Origin: Lachnospiraceae bacterium | GTDB taxonomy: Bacteria; Bacillota; Clostridia; Lachnospirales; Lachnospiraceae | DNA: 32,045 bases | Direction of reading: 5' to 3' | Assembly: GCA_017480565.1 (NCBI GenBank) | Contig: JAFVAL010000015.1 | Location: forward strand, 1 to 32,045 | Shown: positions 6,735-15,049 of the stretch, one piece after another | Layout of the letters: each line of letters starts with the position of its first letter | How positions within the stretch are numbered: position 1 is the first letter of the stretch | The notes under the pieces: model-generated | What the model saw: only the letters and a program-made list of their open reading frames with translations | Databases searched by the model: none | Told to the model about the DNA's origin: nothing | Position numbers and translations under genes: made by a program

Positions 6735-7058
6735 ATGGAACAGATTTTATGCGTCTCGAATTCCTATGAAAAGAAGTATTATCTGGATCCGAAGTTTCAG
6801 GGGCTTCCGGAAGCTGTCAGGCAGGAGTTGCAGATCCTTTGTGTTCTCTTTACCGAAGAAGTGGGAGGAATTCTCACCGTTTCTTTTGAGGAGGATGGAT
6901 CGATCTATCTAATGCCGATGGCGGAAGAGGAAGATATTTTATATGACGAGATTGGCAGTGCACTAAAGATTGGTCAGATGCGCAGAGATCACAGAGAGCT
7001 CTTCGAGTCACTGGAGCTGTACTATCAGTTGTTTATCAAAAAGGAAGAGGAGGCATAA
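6735..7058 (+). CDS. Small conserved protein, DUF6145-like
   Basis: This 107-residue acidic soluble protein has no signal peptide or membrane segment. From memory it resembles the uncharacterised DUF6145 family of Lachnospiraceae (pattern: NSYEKKYYLDP, then LPEAVRQELQILCVLFTEEVGG, then LYDEIGSALKIGQ and LESLELYYQ); I could not check this. The highly regular phrase FTEEVGGILTVSFEEDG suggests a compact alpha/beta fold. AGGAG (6723-6727) lies seven bases ahead of the ATG. An ATG at 6731 is in another frame. It ends six bases before coaX and its last codons supply the coaX ribosome site, so the two are probably co-translated. No function can be assigned. Confidence 0.8.
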   Translation: MEQILCVSNSYEKKYYLDPKFQGLPEAVRQELQILCVLFTEEVGGILTVSFEEDGSIYLMPMAEEEDILYDEIGSALKIGQMRRDHRELFESLELYYQLFIKKEEEA

Positions 7059-7064
7059 GCATCT

Positions 7065-7835
7065 ATGCTGTTGGTGGTAGATATCGGGAACACGAATATC
7101 ACAATGGGTGTTTATGAGGGTGAAACTTTAAACGGTCCCTTTCGCATGACAACCAAGACTAAGAGAACGTCCGATGAGTACGGTGTTCTCTTGTTAAGTA
7201 TGCTTTCTTCTCGCGGCATTGCGCCTGCGCAGATCCATGCAGTGATCATTTCATCTGTCGTACCTGCGATCATGCATTCTTTCCACAATGCGATCCGTAA
7301 GTATCTGCACGTGGAGCCGATCGACGTCGGACCTGGGACCAAGAGTGGCATTCGCATCAAGATGCCCAATCCCAGAGAGCTTGGCGCGGACCGGATTACG
7401 GACGCGGTTGCTGGATATACACTCTACGGCGGACCAGTGCTTGTGATTGATTTTGGCACTGCTACGACATATGATTTGATCGGTGCTGACGGTAGTTTTG
7501 AGGCGGGAATTACGTCTCCAGGCATCCGTATCAGTGCAAATGCACTTTGGAATGAAGCCGCCAAACTTCCTGAAATCGAGATCAAAAAGCCGGTTTCCAT
7601 TCTAGCAAAAGATACGGTTACTTCGATGCAGGCCGGACTCATTTACGGGGCGATCGGTCAGACAAAGTACATCATCAGTCAAGTAAAAAAAGAGGCAGGA
7701 CTGGATTCTTTGTTTGTGGTTGCGACAGGGGGGCTTGGGAAGCTGATTTCAGAAGCAGTTGAGGAGATTGATCAGTATTATGCAGATCTGACCTTAAAGG
7801 GGCTTCGCATCATTTACGAGAAGAATTGTGGGTAA
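7065..7835 (+). CDS. coaX: Type III pantothenate kinase
   Basis: CoaX phosphorylates pantothenate in the first step of coenzyme A synthesis. The 256-residue protein shows the ASKHA-fold signatures: the N-terminal phosphate loop [12 protein letters not shown] (Asp6), the substrate motif GPGTKSGI followed by [12 protein letters not shown], the second Asp strand [13 protein letters not shown], the GITSPGI loop, and the late VVATGGLG. Length is normal for the family. The ribosome site (GAGGAGG) lies inside the end of the upstream small gene. The dus gene follows with essentially no gap; coaX followed by dus is a common Firmicute pairing. Confidence 0.95.
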   Translation: MLLVVDIGNTNITMGVYEGETLNGPFRMTTKTKRTSDEYGVLLLSMLSSRGIAPAQIHAVIISSVVPAIMHSFHNAIRKYLHVEPIDVGPGTKSGIRIKMPNPRELGADRITDAVAGYTLYGGPVLVIDFGTATTYDLIGADGSFEAGITSPGIRISANALWNEAAKLPEIEIKKPVSILAKDTVTSMQAGLIYGAIGQTKYIISQVKKEAGLDSLFVVATGGLGKLISEAVEEIDQYYADLTLKGLRIIYEKNCG

Positions 7836-7836
7836 G

Positions 7837-8820
7837 ATGGAGAAAGAGTTTTTCGTTGGAAATGTAAGAATTCCCGGCAGATTCATCCTCGCGCCGATGG
7901 CAGGAGTGACGGATCTGCCGTTTCGTCTGTTGTGCAAGGAACAAGGTGCGGATCTGATCTACACAGAGATGGTGAGCGCAAAGGGAATTATGTACAATAA
8001 CAAGAATACCGAGGCCTTGCTGCGTGTAGAGGAGGCCGAACGACCGGTTGCCCTGCAGCTCTTTGGCAATGATCCTAAGATCTTAGCAGAGCAGGCAAAA
8101 CGGATCGAGGAGCGGCCATTTGATGTGCTAGATCTGAATATGGGCTGTCCGGTGCCAAAGGTGGTCAATAACGGGGAAGGTTCTGCCCTTATGAAAGATA
8201 CGAAACTTGCCTGGGAGATTGTGCATGAGATCACGAAGGCAATTCAAAAGCCTGTGACCGTGAAAATCCGGAAAGGGTTTGCGGCAGATGATAACAATGC
8301 GGCTTTCTTTGCGAAGGTGTTGGAGGATGCCGGCGCAGCGGCGATCGGTGTTCATGCAAGAACCAGAGAGCAATATTACAGCGGAAAGGCAGACTGGTCG
8401 GTGATTCGTGAAGTCAAAGAAGCCGTGCATATCCCGGTTTTTGGCAATGGCGATATCTTTACGCCTCAGGATGCGAAGCAGATGTTTCAAGAAACCGGAT
8501 GTGATGCGGTGATGATTGCCCGCGGTGCGAGAGGAAATCCCTGGATTTTTGCGCAGATGAAAGCGGCATTTGAAGATGGAAAAGATTTGCCGCAGCCTTC
8601 TTTTGAAGAAATGACACAGATGCTTCTTAGACATGCAAAGATGCAGTGTGAGTTAAAGGGAGAATTTGCAGGGATGCGGGAGATGCGAAAGCATATCCAG
8701 TGGTATACCGGAGGATATCCTCATTCTTCGAAGCTCAGACAGATGACCGGAGAGGTGAAAACCTATGAAGATCTGGAACAACTGATCGAAGCATGGAAGG
8801 AAAAGATGGAGAGAATCTAA
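7837..8820 (+). CDS. dusB: tRNA-dihydrouridine synthase, DusB type
   Basis: This FMN enzyme reduces uridines in tRNA to dihydrouridine. Its TIM-barrel signatures are clear: RFILAPMAGVTDLPFRLLC near the start, VALQLFGNDP, LDLNMGCPVPKVV with the catalytic Cys104, PVTVKIRKGF, AIGVHARTREQYY, PVFGNGDIF and DAVMIARGARGNPWIF, the last binding the FMN phosphate. The 327-residue length is normal. Two starts are possible: ATG at 7837, one base after the coaX stop, or GTG at 7828, which overlaps coaX by eight bases; neither has a strong ribosome site. The ATG is chosen because MEKEFFVGNV matches the usual family N-terminus. Translation is probably coupled to coaX. Confidence 0.93.
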   Translation: MEKEFFVGNVRIPGRFILAPMAGVTDLPFRLLCKEQGADLIYTEMVSAKGIMYNNKNTEALLRVEEAERPVALQLFGNDPKILAEQAKRIEERPFDVLDLNMGCPVPKVVNNGEGSALMKDTKLAWEIVHEITKAIQKPVTVKIRKGFAADDNNAAFFAKVLEDAGAAAIGVHARTREQYYSGKADWSVIREVKEAVHIPVFGNGDIFTPQDAKQMFQETGCDAVMIARGARGNPWIFAQMKAAFEDGKDLPQPSFEEMTQMLLRHAKMQCELKGEFAGMREMRKHIQWYTGGYPHSSKLRQMTGEVKTYEDLEQLIEAWKEKMERI

Positions 8821-8839
8821 GGAAAGCTGTAAGAATCGC

Positions 8840-8868
8840 TTGCATTTTCAAAGTGAATAGAGTAATAT
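8840..8868 (+). promoter_or_regulatory. Promoter of asd
   Basis: TTGCAT (8840-8845), a 17-base spacer and TAATAT (8863-8868) fit sigma-A. Transcription would begin near 8875, just ahead of a 10-bp leader hairpin. Confidence 0.75.
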
Positions 8869-8882
8869 ATGCTGCATAACGA

Positions 8883-8909
8883 CAAATGTCTTTCCAGAGA
8901 AGACATTTG
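8883..8909 (+). promoter_or_regulatory. Perfect 10-bp hairpin in the asd leader
   Basis: CAAATGTCTT (8883-8892) pairs exactly with AAGACATTTG (8900-8909) around seven loop bases. No T-run follows, so it is not an intrinsic terminator. It would lie at the extreme 5' end of the asd mRNA. It does not resemble a lysine riboswitch, which is far longer. Confidence 0.65.
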
Positions 8910-8935
8910 CCGGGAATGATGGGGGAATCATAGGA

Positions 8936-10021
8936 ATGGCAGAGAAGTTAAAAGTAGGAATTCTTGGCGGAACCGGTATGGTTGGACAGCGGTTTATCTC
9001 TCTTCTTGAGAATCATCCGTGGTATGAAGTGACGACGATTGCAGCGAGTCCTAGAAGTGCAGGGAAGCGCTACGAGGACGCTGTGGGAGATCGCTGGAAG
9101 ATGCAGACACCGATGCCAGAGGCGGTCAAAGACATCATCGTGATGAATGTAAATGAGGTCGAGGCTGTCGCAGAGAAGGTGGATTTCGTCTTTAGTGCGG
9201 TTGATATGAGCAAGGACGAAATCAAGGCGATCGAGGAAGCTTATGCAAAGACAGAGACACCCGTGGTGTCAAATAACAGTGCACATCGCTGGACACCGGA
9301 TGTCCCGATGATTATCCCGGAGATCAATCCGGAGCATGCAGAAATCATTCCTTTCCAGAAGAAACGTCTGGGGACAACACGAGGATTTATCGCTGTGAAG
9401 CCAAACTGCTCGATTCAGAGCTATACGCCTGCGCTTCATGCATTAAAAGAATTCGGACCGAAACTTGTCGTTGCAACAACCTATCAGGCGATCTCCGGGG
9501 CAGGAAAGACGTTTAAGGACTGGCCGGAGATGGTGGAGAATATCATTCCGTTCATCAGTGGTGAAGAAGAGAAGTCAGAGCAAGAGCCGTTAAAGATCTG
9601 GGGTCATATCGAAAATGGACAGATCGTGAAGGCAGATGGTCCTGTAATTACTTGTCAGTGCATCCGCGTTCCGGTGTTAAATGGTCATACAGCGGCTGTT
9701 TTTGTGAACTTTGAGAAGAAGCCCACCAAAGAAGAAATCATCGCTTGCTGGGAGAATTATGTGGGAGAGCCGCAGAAGCTAGGTCTTCCTTCGGCGCCGA
9801 AGCAGTTTATCCGTTATATGACAGAAGACAATCGCCCGCAGGTGAAGGCAGATGTCGAGTTTGAGCGTGGCATGGGAATCTCCATGGGACGTCTTCGTGA
9901 GGACTCCGTTTTTGACTATAAGTTTGTCGGCCTTTCTCACAATACCGTGCGTGGTGCCGCAGGCGGCGCAATCCTTTGCGCAGAACTGTTGACGGCGAAA
10001 GGTTACATTTCAAAGAAATAA
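8936..10021 (+). CDS. asd: Aspartate-semialdehyde dehydrogenase
   Basis: Asd reduces aspartyl phosphate to aspartate semialdehyde, the branch point to lysine/diaminopimelate, threonine and methionine. The 361-residue enzyme starts with the NADP-binding GILGGTGMVGQRF (residues 8-20) and carries the active-site Cys158 in KPNCSIQ and the catalytic His251 in LNGHTAA. The length and the TTYQAISGAGK segment fit the long Asd class shared with archaea and fungi rather than the E. coli type. It stands alone between its own promoter and terminator, without other lysine or threonine genes. The ATG at 8936 is the first codon of the MAEKLKVGILGG start; the ribosome site is a moderate GGGGGAA. Confidence 0.96.
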   Translation: MAEKLKVGILGGTGMVGQRFISLLENHPWYEVTTIAASPRSAGKRYEDAVGDRWKMQTPMPEAVKDIIVMNVNEVEAVAEKVDFVFSAVDMSKDEIKAIEEAYAKTETPVVSNNSAHRWTPDVPMIIPEINPEHAEIIPFQKKRLGTTRGFIAVKPNCSIQSYTPALHALKEFGPKLVVATTYQAISGAGKTFKDWPEMVENIIPFISGEEEKSEQEPLKIWGHIENGQIVKADGPVITCQCIRVPVLNGHTAAVFVNFEKKPTKEEIIACWENYVGEPQKLGLPSAPKQFIRYMTEDNRPQVKADVEFERGMGISMGRLREDSVFDYKFVGLSHNTVRGAAGGAILCAELLTAKGYISKK

Positions 10022-10034
10022 TATTTAATTTCTA

Positions 10035-10067
10035 AAGAGTTCCGTTTCATCCGGGACTCTTATTTTA
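10035..10067 (+). terminator. Terminator of asd
   Basis: AAGAGTTCC (10035-10043) pairs with GGGACTCTT (10053-10061), including one T-G pair, around a nine-base loop, then ATTTTAG. Confidence 0.75.
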
Positions 10068-10107
10068 GTCATAAGAAAAATGAATAATTCATTGATACAA
10101 GATCTTG

Positions 10108-10136
10108 TTGACGAACGTTTTTCGTTCTGCTAGTAT
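10108..10136 (+). promoter_or_regulatory. Promoter of uraA with internal inverted repeat
   Basis: TTGACG (10108-10113), a 17-base spacer and TAGTAT (10131-10136) form the core promoter. The spacer holds GAACG (10113-10117), TTTTT and CGTTC (10123-10127), an inverted repeat placed where a bound repressor would block RNA polymerase. The leader to the ATG is only about 60 bases, too short for a purine riboswitch or a classic PyrR attenuator. Confidence 0.7.
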
Positions 10137-10202
10137 TTGTTACGGCTTAAAACTACATAAATTGTATCCATGAAAAAGCATTCCATAAGGGAGGACTTTA
10201 CA

Positions 10203-11549
10203 ATGAAGAATGATGAAGCTATTTACGATGCAAAGACATTGGGTACCGGTAAGGTTCTGGTACTTGGCCTGCAGCACATGTTCGCTATGTTCGGTGCTAC
10301 CGTTCTGGTCCCGATCCTGACAGGCTTAAGCGTTTCCGCAACACTGCTTTTTGCGGGTCTTGCGACTTTGTTTATGCATTTTGTCACCGGACGTAAGGTT
10401 CCGGTATTCCTGGGATCCTCTTTCGCTTTCCTTGGCGGATATTTCGCAGTGAAATCGATGGCGGTAGAAGCTGGTCTTACCGAGTCTCAGGGGCTTGTCT
10501 ATGCAAGCGTTGGTATTGCTTGTGCGGGTCTTTTATATCTGATCCTTGCACTGATCTGTAAAGCCATCGGTGCTCACAAGGTCATGAAGTTCTTCCCGCC
10601 GGTTGTCACTGGCCCGATCATCATCGCGATTGGCTTAAACCTTGCACCTTCTGCAATTAACAACTGCAGCCAGAACTGGTGGATTGCTTTAGTCGCAATC
10701 GTCGTTGTTATCGTGGCAAATGTCTGGGGCAAGGGCATGATCAAGATTATCCCGATTCTGCTTGGTGTGCTTGCTTCTTATCTTGTCGCAGCATTGACCG
10801 GTAACGTTGACTTTACCGCAGTGAAGGAAGCTGCATGGGTTGGCCTTCCGGTTGCGGCAGAGAATACGGTTTTCTCCCTTGTGGGAAATGTAAACTCCGG
10901 CTTATTGGTTTCTGCCATTATCACGATCGTTCCGATTGCATTTGCAACCATGATGGAGCATGTCGGTGATATCTCCGCTATCAGCGGTACGGTTGGCAAG
11001 GACTTCATCAACGATCCTGGTCTTCACAGAACCTTAATCGGCGACGGTGTCGGCACCACGATCGCAGCGCTTTTCGGCGCACCGGCAAATACAACTTACG
11101 GCGAGAATACCGGTGTTCTGGCTCTGACCAAGGTTTATGATCCGCTTGTCATCGAACTTGCAGCGGTTTATGCAGTGATCTTAAGCTTCTGCCCGAAGTT
11201 TGCAGCGATCATCACAGCAATGCCTGCGGCAACGATCGGTGGTGTTTCTATCATCCTGTACGGTATGATTTCCGCAATCGGTGTCAGAAATGTCGTTGAG
11301 AACAGCGTTGACTTCCAAAAGAGCAGAAACGTCATCATCGCAGCTCTGATTCTTGGCCTTGCGATTGGTATCAGCTACTCCGATGCAGGCGCAATCGCTT
11401 TCAATGTTGGCTCTGTAACCATCAGCCTTTCCGGCCTTGCGGTTGCTTCCATCGTTGGTATCGTGCTGAATGCACTGCTTCCTGGAAGAGACGATTCGCA
11501 TGCAGAGAAGCCGAATGACAAGTTGTCCGCTTCTCTTGGTAAGTATTGA
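10203..11549 (+). CDS. uraA: Uracil/xanthine-type permease, NCS2 family (UraA-like)
   Basis: This 448-residue membrane protein belongs to the NCS2 nucleobase:proton symporters and matches the uracil branch. The first helix carries LGLQHMFAMFGATVLVP with His25, equivalent to the conserved His of UraA. The substrate-binding region has ATMMEHVGDI (Glu and His) and the paired GAPANTTYGENTGV, both typical of uracil permeases. About 14 hydrophobic segments follow one another through the chain. The ATG at 10203 is used because GGGAGG lies ahead of it; the longer frame from 10170 has no ribosome site. It has its own promoter and terminator and is not in a pyr operon. Uracil specificity is likely but inferred. 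Confidence 0.9.
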   Translation: MKNDEAIYDAKTLGTGKVLVLGLQHMFAMFGATVLVPILTGLSVSATLLFAGLATLFMHFVTGRKVPVFLGSSFAFLGGYFAVKSMAVEAGLTESQGLVYASVGIACAGLLYLILALICKAIGAHKVMKFFPPVVTGPIIIAIGLNLAPSAINNCSQNWWIALVAIVVVIVANVWGKGMIKIIPILLGVLASYLVAALTGNVDFTAVKEAAWVGLPVAAENTVFSLVGNVNSGLLVSAIITIVPIAFATMMEHVGDISAISGTVGKDFINDPGLHRTLIGDGVGTTIAALFGAPANTTYGENTGVLALTKVYDPLVIELAAVYAVILSFCPKFAAIITAMPAATIGGVSIILYGMISAIGVRNVVENSVDFQKSRNVIIAALILGLAIGISYSDAGAIAFNVGSVTISLSGLAVASIVGIVLNALLPGRDDSHAEKPNDKLSASLGKY

Positions 11550-11572
11550 TTTGATCATAGGATGTATTTTTT

Positions 11573-11613
11573 CAAGACCATTTCTCTGAAATAGAGAGAT
11601 GGTCTTGTTTTTT
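11573..11613 (+). terminator. Strong terminator of uraA
   Basis: A 15-bp stem forms from 11573-11587 and 11593-11607 (outer arms CAAGACCAT and ATGGTCTTG, with one T-G pair inside) around a five-base loop, followed by TTTTTT at 11608-11613. Confidence 0.93.
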
Positions 11614-11633
11614 GACATGAAATTCGGTATGAT
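11605..11633 (+). promoter_or_regulatory. Candidate promoter of the ABC transporter operon
   Basis: TTGTTT (11605-11610) and TATGAT (11628-11633) are separated by 17 bases. The -35 element overlaps the uraA terminator's stem end and T-run. A nearby TTGACA at 11612 is only 10 bases from the -10 and cannot pair with it. Confidence 0.55.
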
Positions 11634-11676
11634 AAACGCGACTGGAAATTTCATAGGGAAAAGGAGAAATGTATCC

Positions 11677-13287
11677 ATGAAGAGAACTTGGCTTACATTG
11701 ATCACTGTCGTTTTATTATTCGTCACTGCACTGAGCGGATGCAAAGGCGGTAAGAAGGAAGAGGAGACGACACAGACTTCGACCACGCAGACGACGATCA
11801 CTGAGACAACGTCGAAAGCAGAAACCCAGTCACAGGAAGAGACCACGGAGAAGCAGCCGGTTTACGGCGGTGAGATCACCGTGGGAATTCAGCAGGATAT
11901 TGACAGTCTTGACCCACACAAAGCAGTAGCGGCAGGAACTAAGGAAATCCTATTTAATGTCTATGAAGGGCTTGTAAAGCCTGATGAGAATGGCAATCTC
12001 GTCCCGGCAATCGCAGAGGACGTCGTGATCTCCGAAGATGGATGTGAGTATACATTTCCCATCAGAGAGGGTATCCAGTTTCACGATGGAAGTACTGTGA
12101 CGGCTGAGGATGTGGTATATTCCTTAAAGCGTGTCGCCGGTCTGCTTGATGAGACGGATCCTTCCGTCGTCGTGGATTCGGCGTTTTCTCATGTTACGGA
12201 GATTTCTGCAGAAGATAATGTTGTCAAGATTGTGCTAAGCGCAGCCAATACCGAACTGCTCGGTTATCTGACCTGTGCAATCATCCCTGCAGGAAATACA
12301 ACCTGTGACAAGACCCCGATCGGAACCGGCCCTTATAAAGTGGCTTCCTATCAGGCACTGGAGAAGGTCGTGCTTTCCAAGAACACGAATTACTGGGGCG
12401 AGGAACCGTATCTGGATACTGTAACATTTAAGATTGTAGCGGATTCTGATACCGCAACGACACAACTGCTTGCAGGCTCCATCGATGTCTACGCTTATCT
12501 GACCTATGATCAGGCGGCAGAACTGGAAGGAAAGTTCCGCATCGAAGAAGGCAGCATGGGACTCGTACAAGGCATTTTCTTAAATAACGAGAGTAAGCTC
12601 TTCTCCGATGAGAGAGTTCGTCAGGCAATCAATTATGCGGTGGATCGTCAGGGCGTTCTGGATATGATTGCCAACGGCAAAGGCGCCGTGATTGCGACCG
12701 ATATGTTCCCGAGCTTTGGTACTTATTACAATGACGAGACCGAAGAAGTCTATCCGCATGATCCTGCAAAGGCGATTGAGCTCTTAAAGCAAGCCGGCTA
12801 TCCGAACGGTATTTCTTTTGAGATGATCGTTCCTTCCGGTTATGAGTATCATATCAATACCGCGCAGGTGATCATTGACCAACTCAAAGAGGCAAATATC
12901 AACGTCAAGATGCAGAAAGTGGATGATTCTTCCTGGCTCAAAGACGTTTATCAGGACCGTAACTACGAAGCATCGCTTTACGGCCTGGCAGCTAAAGTCG
13001 TCGTGCCGAGCCGTGTCTTAAGTCGTTATGCATCGACCGCGAGCAATAATTTCATCAATTACAAGAATGCAGAGTATGATGAGATTCTAGCCAAAGCAAT
13101 CGCAAGCATTGACGATCATGAGAAGCAGGAACTCTACAAACAGTTAGAGGCGATGTTGACAGAAGATGCAGCATCCGTTTATCTGCAGGATCCGGCACTG
13201 CTTGTTGCAGTCAACCCGGAACTGGAAGGATATAAGTTCTATCCGATTTTCGTGCAGGACGTAGCAAGTCTGCACTATATGCAGTAA
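11677..13287 (+). CDS. Oligopeptide-type ABC transporter substrate-binding lipoprotein
   Basis: The 536-residue protein is a family 5 (SBP_bac_5) solute-binding protein. It starts with a lipoprotein signal (MKRTWLTLITVVLLF, lipobox ALSGC, Cys22), followed by a Thr/Glu/Ser-rich linker to about residue 60 and the binding domain. Family signatures include YGGEITVGIQQDIDSLDPH, ILFNVYEGLVKPD, EYTFPIREGIQFHDGS and TAEDVVYSLKR. Members bind peptides, nickel, opines or sugars; this one follows the peptide-type pattern but the ligand cannot be read from sequence. The ATG at 11677 is chosen because AAAAGGAG lies nine bases ahead; the open frame extends to 11599 through the terminator region without a ribosome site. 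It leads an operon with two permeases and a fused ATPase. Confidence 0.93.
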   Translation: MKRTWLTLITVVLLFVTALSGCKGGKKEEETTQTSTTQTTITETTSKAETQSQEETTEKQPVYGGEITVGIQQDIDSLDPHKAVAAGTKEILFNVYEGLVKPDENGNLVPAIAEDVVISEDGCEYTFPIREGIQFHDGSTVTAEDVVYSLKRVAGLLDETDPSVVVDSAFSHVTEISAEDNVVKIVLSAANTELLGYLTCAIIPAGNTTCDKTPIGTGPYKVASYQALEKVVLSKNTNYWGEEPYLDTVTFKIVADSDTATTQLLAGSIDVYAYLTYDQAAELEGKFRIEEGSMGLVQGIFLNNESKLFSDERVRQAINYAVDRQGVLDMIANGKGAVIATDMFPSFGTYYNDETEEVYPHDPAKAIELLKQAGYPNGISFEMIVPSGYEYHINTAQVIIDQLKEANINVKMQKVDDSSWLKDVYQDRNYEASLYGLAAKVVVPSRVLSRYASTASNNFINYKNAEYDEILAKAIASIDDHEKQELYKQLEAMLTEDAASVYLQDPALLVAVNPELEGYKFYPIFVQDVASLHYMQ

Positions 13288-13305
13288 TGAATGGAGGATA
13301 ACACC

Positions 13306-14247
13306 ATGAAGTACGTTGCAAAAAAGATTTTGGTTCTTTTTGGTACGCTTGTGGTGTTATCCTTTCTTGTTTTTGTCGCCTTCCAGGCGGTCAAAGGCGA
13401 TGCTGCACTCTCTCAGTTAGGAGACAATGCGACGAAAGAGCAGGTGGAAGCACTGAGGGAAGAACTTGGGTTAAATGACTTCATTCTGGTGCGGTATGGC
13501 AGGTGGCTTTCCGGTGCCGTGCGCGGTGATTTTGGAAATTCGTCCAATTACAGTATGACCGTCAAAGAGCTCATGCGAGATAAGATTACCGTGACCGTGC
13601 AACTGGCAATGATTTCTCTCGGGCTCATTTTGCTGATTGGACTTCCGATCGGGATTGCCTCCTCTGGTATCCGAAGCACAGCAGGAGATATCGCAGCGGG
13701 AGTTTTCAATCAGATTGTGATGGCGATCCCTCCATTTTTCTTGGGCATTTTTATCACGTGGCTCTGCGGACTGGTGCTTGCCTGGTTTACACCCGGCGGG
13801 TACGTAAGTCTTTCAGAGAATTTCAAGGAAGGAATTCATTTCTTATTCTTTCCTGCGCTTGCCATCGCCATTCCGAAAGCATTTATGCTGATTAAGTTTA
13901 TCCGTGATTCGATGGCCGGACAGAAGAGCATGGGCTATGTGCGCACGGCGAGAAGTAAGGGAAACAGCCATGGGCGTGTACTCTACAAACATATGCTCAA
14001 AAATGCTCTGATTCCTGTGATTACCTTTTTCGCGATGATTGTTGCGGAAGTGTTTGCAGGGAGCATTGTGATCGAGCAGGTCTTTGGCGTGCCTGGCATC
14101 GGACGTCTCTTGGTCGTCTCGATTGCAAACCGTGATTTCAATGTGATATTGGCAATTGTACTCTACATTGCGGTGATTGTTCTTACAGCGAATGCCGTGG
14201 TAGATGTTTTATATCATATTCTGGATCCCAGAGTATCCTTGGAGTAA
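13306..14247 (+). CDS. ABC transporter permease, DppB/OppB type
   Basis: This 313-residue inner-membrane permease has the OppB/DppB order: an N-terminal helix, an extracytoplasmic segment with LREELGLNDFILVRYGRWLSG, then about five helices. The cytoplasmic coupling loop is visible as YVRTARSKGNS, the EAA motif that contacts the ATPase, followed by KHMLKNALIPVIT. The VFGVPGIGRLL segment near the C-terminus is also typical. GGAGG (13293-13297) fixes the start at 13306; the ATG at 13291 lies before the ribosome site. It pairs with the DppC-type protein encoded next. Confidence 0.95.
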   Translation: MKYVAKKILVLFGTLVVLSFLVFVAFQAVKGDAALSQLGDNATKEQVEALREELGLNDFILVRYGRWLSGAVRGDFGNSSNYSMTVKELMRDKITVTVQLAMISLGLILLIGLPIGIASSGIRSTAGDIAAGVFNQIVMAIPPFFLGIFITWLCGLVLAWFTPGGYVSLSENFKEGIHFLFFPALAIAIPKAFMLIKFIRDSMAGQKSMGYVRTARSKGNSHGRVLYKHMLKNALIPVITFFAMIVAEVFAGSIVIEQVFGVPGIGRLLVVSIANRDFNVILAIVLYIAVIVLTANAVVDVLYHILDPRVSLE

Positions 14248-14251
14248 GGCC

Positions 14252-15046
14252 ATGAAGAGAGAAAAAACGTATCGAATTCTTGGCCTGGCGATTCTGGGCA
14301 TTGTCTTTTTGTTTGCATTAATCGGTTGGATCCATACGCCTTATGATCCGGATAAAATGAATGGGCAGACGAAGTTTTTAGCGCCTTGTCTGGCACATTT
14401 GTTTGGCTGCGATCAGTTTGGCAGAGATGTCTTTTCGCGCGTTGCGGTAGGCTGTGGAACGACCTTTTTGATCAGTGTCGCGGTGGTCTCGATCGGTGCC
14501 GCGCTTGGCACACTGCTTGGTGCCTTTTCCGGCTATATCGGCGGTGCATTTGATCGTATTTTGATGCGCATCAGCGATATCATCGCATCTTTCCCAAGTA
14601 TTTTCCTGGCACTGGTGATGATCGGTATTATCGGCACAGGAACGCCCAATCTGATCGTTTCCCTGGGCATTGTTTTTATCCCGACTTTTGCACGTGTCGT
14701 GCGCAGTGAGTATGTTGTGCAAAAAGAGCTTGATTATGTCAAGCATGCAAAGCTGATGGGAACAGGCATACTTCGAATCATGTTCATACACATTTTACCG
14801 AACTGCCGCAGGAGCCTGCTTTCTACCTTGACAATCGCGTTTAATTCTGCGGTGCTTGCGGAGGCTGGCATGAGTTTTCTTGGCCTTGGTGTGCAGCCCC
14901 CTACCGCGAGTCTCGGACGGATGCTCTCGGAAGCGCAGTCAAACCTCCTACGTGCGCCTTGGGTTGCGATCTTCTCGGGACTATTTATCTTGTTTGCGGT
15001 GCTTGGCTTTGGCCTGCTTGCGGCTTCATTTTCAGAGAGGAGTTAA
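14252..15046 (+). CDS. ABC transporter permease, DppC/OppC type
   Basis: The 264-residue second permease shows the OppC/DppC features: a first helix near residues 8-26, a CDQFGRDVFSRV segment before the membrane core, and the coupling motif YVKHAKLMGTG followed by HILPN. SFLGLGVQPPTASLGRML near the end is a hallmark of the DppC branch. It is slightly shorter than many members (about 280-300). The start at 14252 is four bases after the dppB-like stop and has GGAG upstream in that gene's last codons, implying coupled translation; the ORF could extend to 14204 but without a ribosome site. Confidence 0.95.
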   Translation: MKREKTYRILGLAILGIVFLFALIGWIHTPYDPDKMNGQTKFLAPCLAHLFGCDQFGRDVFSRVAVGCGTTFLISVAVVSIGAALGTLLGAFSGYIGGAFDRILMRISDIIASFPSIFLALVMIGIIGTGTPNLIVSLGIVFIPTFARVVRSEYVVQKELDYVKHAKLMGTGILRIMFIHILPNCRRSLLSTLTIAFNSAVLAEAGMSFLGLGVQPPTASLGRMLSEAQSNLLRAPWVAIFSGLFILFAVLGFGLLAASFSERS

Positions 15047-15049
15047 GTC

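Noticed and set aside
8875-8935. Lysine riboswitch before asd
   Set aside because: The leader is only about 60 bases with one small hairpin; the lysine riboswitch is far longer with five helices.
10143-10202. Purine riboswitch or PyrR attenuator before uraA
   Set aside because: The leader is too short and has no three-way junction or terminator.
11612-11633. TTGACA plus TATGAT as a promoter
   Set aside because: The elements are only 10 bases apart; TTGTTT at 11605 gives the correct 17-base spacing.
11181-11846. 221-codon minus-strand open frame across uraA and the lipoprotein gene
   Set aside because: It spans a strong terminator and promoter and is antisense to two confident genes, with no ribosome site.
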